A stretch of 8,149 nucleotides of DNA from Chloroflexota bacterium (lineage in GTDB: Bacteria; Chloroflexota; UBA6077; JADZDV01): positions 1 to 8,149 of the forward strand of contig JADZDV010000052.1 of assembly GCA_020850915.1 (NCBI GenBank), written 5' to 3'. The notes under the pieces are model-generated. The model did no database searches. It was not told where the DNA came from and saw only the letters and a program-made list of their open reading frames with translations. Shown piece after piece: positions 5,555-8,149 of this stretch. The translations under genes and the position numbers were made by a program. The first letter of the stretch is position 1. Each line of letters starts with the position of its first letter.

Positions 5555-7053
5555 TCGTCCCCCGCCATCATGCGGCCGACCGCCTCGCGCGTTGCCGTCT
5601 CACGCGGCAGTATGCCGACGATGCGGCCCCGCTTCATCACGGCCACGGCATCACAGGCCAGAGCTTCCGAGAGGTCGCTCGTGATCCAGAGCACGCCGGC
5701 ACCGCGGGCACGCTGGTCGAACAGCACCCGACGGAACTGCCCCGCGGAAGTGGGATCCAGCCCGCGGGTCAATTCGTCCGCGACGATCAGCCGTGGTGAG
5801 CCCTCCAGCTCGCGCGCGACGACGACTCGCTGCTGATTGCCGCCTGACAGGCTGGCTACCGGCAGGTCCGGGTTTGACGGTCGGATGCCGTAGCGCTCGA
5901 TCTGCTCTCGCGCGGCGGCTCGCACGGCGGTCCAGTCCGTCACACCCCGCCGGCTGAACGGCGGCCGATCGATACGGCGCAATGCCAGGTTCACGGCGAT
6001 GCTCTGGCTCATGACGAGTCCGACCGTCTTGCGGTCCTCGGGGATATACGCCACCCCGAGATCGGCGACGGCCCGTGAAGAGAGGCCCCGGATATCCGTC
6101 CCGCCGAGGAGGATCCGGCCTTCCGCCCCCGGCCGATGCCCCGTGAGGGCCTCGGCCAGGTGCTGCTGGCCGTTCCCCGCCACGCCAGCCAGGCCGATCG
6201 CCTCACCTGACCGTATCGTCAGGTCCACGCCATCAAGACAGTCGCGATAGCCGGCCTGGCCGAAGCGGAGACCTGACACCTCCAGGAGCGGTCCGCCGGG
6301 TGTCGCCGGCTCCGGGACGAAGCTATCGAGATCCCTGGGCGCCTCGGCGCCGACCATCATGCGCAGAAGCTCGGCTCGGTCGCACTGGCCGGCTGCGAAC
6401 GTGCGAACCACTCGTCCGGCTCGCATGACCGTCACGCGGTCCGCGTAGCGCTCCACTTCGTCGAGTCGGTGAGTGATGAACACAACGCCCTTGCCTTCGG
6501 CGGTGAGCTGACGCATCGCGTCGAAGAACGTCTCCACCTCGACGGGCGAGAGGTTCCCGGTTGGCTCGTCGAGAATGACGACTCTGGCGCCCTGGTGGAG
6601 CAAGCGAACGAGCTCGACTCGCTCCCGGCGACCGAGCGGCAGCATCCAGACTGGCGTCTCGGCGTCCACGGTTAACTGGAAACGGCGTGAGACCTGCACG
6701 GCGAGCGCCTGGAACCGCCCGGCAGACAGAATCAGCGGGGAGCGCGGGTGTCCCAGCGCGATGTTCTGCGCAGCGGTGAACCGCTCGACCAGCCGTTGCT
6801 CCTGGTGCACCATGCCGATGCCGAGGCGACGAGCGTCAGCCGGCGAGTGGAGCTGCACGGGACGATCGTCGACGGCGATCTCGCCTTCGTCCTGTCGGTA
6901 CAGACCGGCCAGCACGTTCATCAGGCTGCTCTTGCCGGCGCCGTTCTCGCCCAGCAGAGCGTGCACCTCTCCGGCCGCCAGGTCGAGCGATACGCCATCC
7001 AGCGCCTGCACGGCGCCGAATCGCTTGCTGATACCGCGGAGCGAGGCGAGCAC
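5551..7053 (-). CDS. ABC importer ATPase with two nucleotide-binding domains
   Basis: Cytoplasmic motor of the importer, 500 aa, the usual length of the tandem-domain sugar/nucleoside ATPases (NupO/YufO, RbsA, MglA type). Domain 1 has Walker A GENGAGKS (35-42), Q-loop Gln84, an altered signature LPLGRRERV (138-146), Walker B VVILDEPT (158-165) and switch His195. Domain 2 has a Walker A lacking the lysine (GVAGNGQQ, 290-297), the family PEDRK (338-342), a canonical signature LSGGNQQRV (402-410), Walker B IVADELTRGLD (423-433), and Ser459 in place of the switch His. One complete ATP site is therefore expected, from domain 1 Walker motifs plus the domain 2 signature. The GTG start at 7053 shares one base with the TAG stop of the binding-protein gene (TAGTG). 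No ribosome site is seen, so coupled translation is likely. The substrate is not determined by this subunit. Confidence 0.95.
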   Translation of the reverse strand: MLASLRGISKRFGAVQALDGVSLDLAAGEVHALLGENGAGKSSLMNVLAGLYRQDEGEIAVDDRPVQLHSPADARRLGIGMVHQEQRLVERFTAAQNIALGHPRSPLILSAGRFQALAVQVSRRFQLTVDAETPVWMLPLGRRERVELVRLLHQGARVVILDEPTGNLSPVEVETFFDAMRQLTAEGKGVVFITHRLDEVERYADRVTVMRAGRVVRTFAAGQCDRAELLRMMVGAEAPRDLDSFVPEPATPGGPLLEVSGLRFGQAGYRDCLDGVDLTIRSGEAIGLAGVAGNGQQHLAEALTGHRPGAEGRILLGGTDIRGLSSRAVADLGVAYIPEDRKTVGLVMSQSIAVNLALRRIDRPPFSRRGVTDWTAVRAAAREQIERYGIRPSNPDLPVASLSGGNQQRVVVARELEGSPRLIVADELTRGLDPTSAGQFRRVLFDQRARGAGVLWITSDLSEALACDAVAVMKRGRIVGILPRETATREAVGRMMAGDE

Positions 7054-8149
7054 TACGGTGTCGCGTTGCCCACGATGTTCTCGACGAACCAGGTCGCGTT
7101 CTCGTCGTAGAGCTTGCCGATGTCTGGCGTGCTGGCAATGCGGACCTGCCCGGTGTTGTCCGTGATCGGGCCGGTAAAGATCGTCTCGAGGCTTTTCTCG
7201 CCAGAGCGGAACCTGGCGATCTCGTCGCTATAGAGCTTCTCGATGGCCGCCCGCCTCGGGTGGCCGGCGAGCGCGGCGGTATTCAGCGGGGCCAGGCCAA
7301 CCGAGCCGTCCTTCAGCGATCCCATCCAGTCGCGGTACGCCTTCGGGATGACCACCCGCCCACCCTGGAGCCACCTGCCCGAGCAGGCGGCCTCGACCGT
7401 CGGGCGGTTGTGGACCGTCCAATTCCACGTCGCGGCGGTCAGGACGGCTCCTGGCGCGATATCGTTCATGTCGGCGTGGTACGCGATGCCCCACCTGCCA
7501 GCCGCCTGCGCCGCGAGCATGGTGGCCGGCGAGTCCTGGTGCATCGTGAGAAGCTGCGCCCGGACTGGTTGTTCCAGGAGGGACTCCGCCGCTTCTTTCT
7601 CCAGCTTGAGATCGAACCAGGTCAGTGTCCAGCGATGGTGCACCCGGGCGGTCGGATTGGTCTGAGCCAGGCCGAGAGCGAAGGCGTTCTCGCCCCGAAA
7701 GACCTCCGGTATCGGGTGCGCCGCGACGTAGCCGACGTTCGCGCCGGGATCCACGACCAGACCTGCCACTTCGCCGGTGATGTAACGCCCCTCCTCGATC
7801 GTGGCGAAGTAGTAGCCGATGTTCGGCGGATCGCTGGGCGAGGGAAACCCCGAAGCGTGGAAGAACGCGATGTCGTGATGGCGCGCCGCCACTTTGCGGG
7901 TCGGCTCCATGAACCCAAATGACGTCGTGTAGATGACCTTCGCGCCCTGCTGAGCCATGCTCTCGACAATGTCCTCCACCGCCTGCTGATTGTCGTCCGG
8001 CACACTGTCCTTCCGGATCGACAGATCCACGTACGGCAATGCCTGCTTGAGGGCGAAGAAGCTCTGCTCGTGGCTCCAGCTCCAGCCTTTGTTTGAGGTG
8101 GGGCTAGTATAGAGTTGGCCTACCTTGCACGTGGCGAGCGCCTGCGAAG
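7053..8149 (-). CDS. BMP-family substrate-binding protein of ABC importer, 5' end cut by window
   Basis: Extracytoplasmic binding protein that captures the ligand and delivers it to the two permeases. Reading continues without a stop to the window edge, giving 364 residues; the start codon and signal peptide lie outside. Counting from the first complete codon (8147), the domain opens with KVGQLYTSPTSNKGWSWSHEQ (8-28), matching the family's KVxFVY-GP--D-GW-Y-H. It continues with KVIYTTSFGF (70-79), NIGYYFATIEEGRYITGEVAG (109-129) and NVGYVAAHPIPEV (137-149). A later HQDSPATMLAAQ then WGIAYHADM stretch is typical of the PnrA/YufN/Med group (PF02608). Known members bind purine nucleosides, and some spirochaete relatives bind riboflavin; the ligand here is unknown. 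Cys7 follows Leu-Ala-Thr, an imperfect lipobox directly before the domain, so lipoprotein status cannot be judged. It is the first importer gene visible and overlaps the ATPase start by one base. Confidence 0.92.
   Translation of the reverse strand, partial: SQALATCKVGQLYTSPTSNKGWSWSHEQSFFALKQALPYVDLSIRKDSVPDDNQQAVEDIVESMAQQGAKVIYTTSFGFMEPTRKVAARHHDIAFFHASGFPSPSDPPNIGYYFATIEEGRYITGEVAGLVVDPGANVGYVAAHPIPEVFRGENAFALGLAQTNPTARVHHRWTLTWFDLKLEKEAAESLLEQPVRAQLLTMHQDSPATMLAAQAAGRWGIAYHADMNDIAPGAVLTAATWNWTVHNRPTVEAACSGRWLQGGRVVIPKAYRDWMGSLKDGSVGLAPLNTAALAGHPRRAAIEKLYSDEIARFRSGEKSLETIFTGPITDNTGQVRIASTPDIGKLYDENATWFVENIVGNATP

Noticed and set aside
7053..8039. TTG at 8039 as the start of the binding protein
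   Set aside because: The frame continues upstream with the conserved BMP opening (KVGQLYTSP, GWSWSHEQ), so the TTG is an internal leucine and the true start is outside the window.

Overview
This window comes from a GC-rich bacterial chromosome. By eye, GC is around two thirds with a strong G/C preference at third codon positions. Four ABC/MFS genes use GTG starts. The mix of a BMP-type ABC importer, an oxalate/formate-like MFS carrier and a short citrate synthase would fit Chloroflexota or another high-GC soil or water lineage, but no marker gene settles the taxonomy. I see no tRNA, rRNA, CRISPR array, insertion sequence or phage gene.

Left part (1-2275, plus strand): a 212-aa protein of unknown function with long coiled-coil stretches and a single C-terminal membrane segment (18-656). 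Next is a 242-base spacer holding a large two-part inverted repeat (696-760) and a promoter-like pair (802-830). Then comes a 12-helix MFS transporter (899-2275) resembling the oxalate/formate and monocarboxylate carriers.

Right part (2272-8149, minus strand): reading from the right edge leftwards, a BMP-family periplasmic binding protein (its start lies beyond the window), a tandem-domain ABC ATPase and two BPD_transp_2 permeases form one tightly packed importer operon. The junctions are TAGTG (1-base overlap), GTGA and GTGA (4-base overlaps). The family usually imports purine nucleosides; related systems carry riboflavin or other nucleoside-like compounds. A strong GC hairpin lies 2 bases after the last permease stop. 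It is followed by a spacer with a TACAAT -10-like box and a leader hairpin, then a citrate synthase of 380 aa (2272-3414) with all three catalytic residues. The citrate synthase and MFS genes converge and share the four bases CTAG as their overlapping stop codons, so no terminator fits between them.

How they work together: the four ABC genes clearly make one importer. The citrate synthase lies downstream on the same strand but probably has its own promoter. Any link of the MFS carrier or of the importer to citrate/propionate metabolism is only suggested by position. I found no clear sign of a wholly new system. The most notable points are the two strong hairpins, the degenerate second ATP site with a restored Asp-Glu in Walker B, the CTAG stop overlap and the uncharacterised tail-anchored coiled-coil protein.
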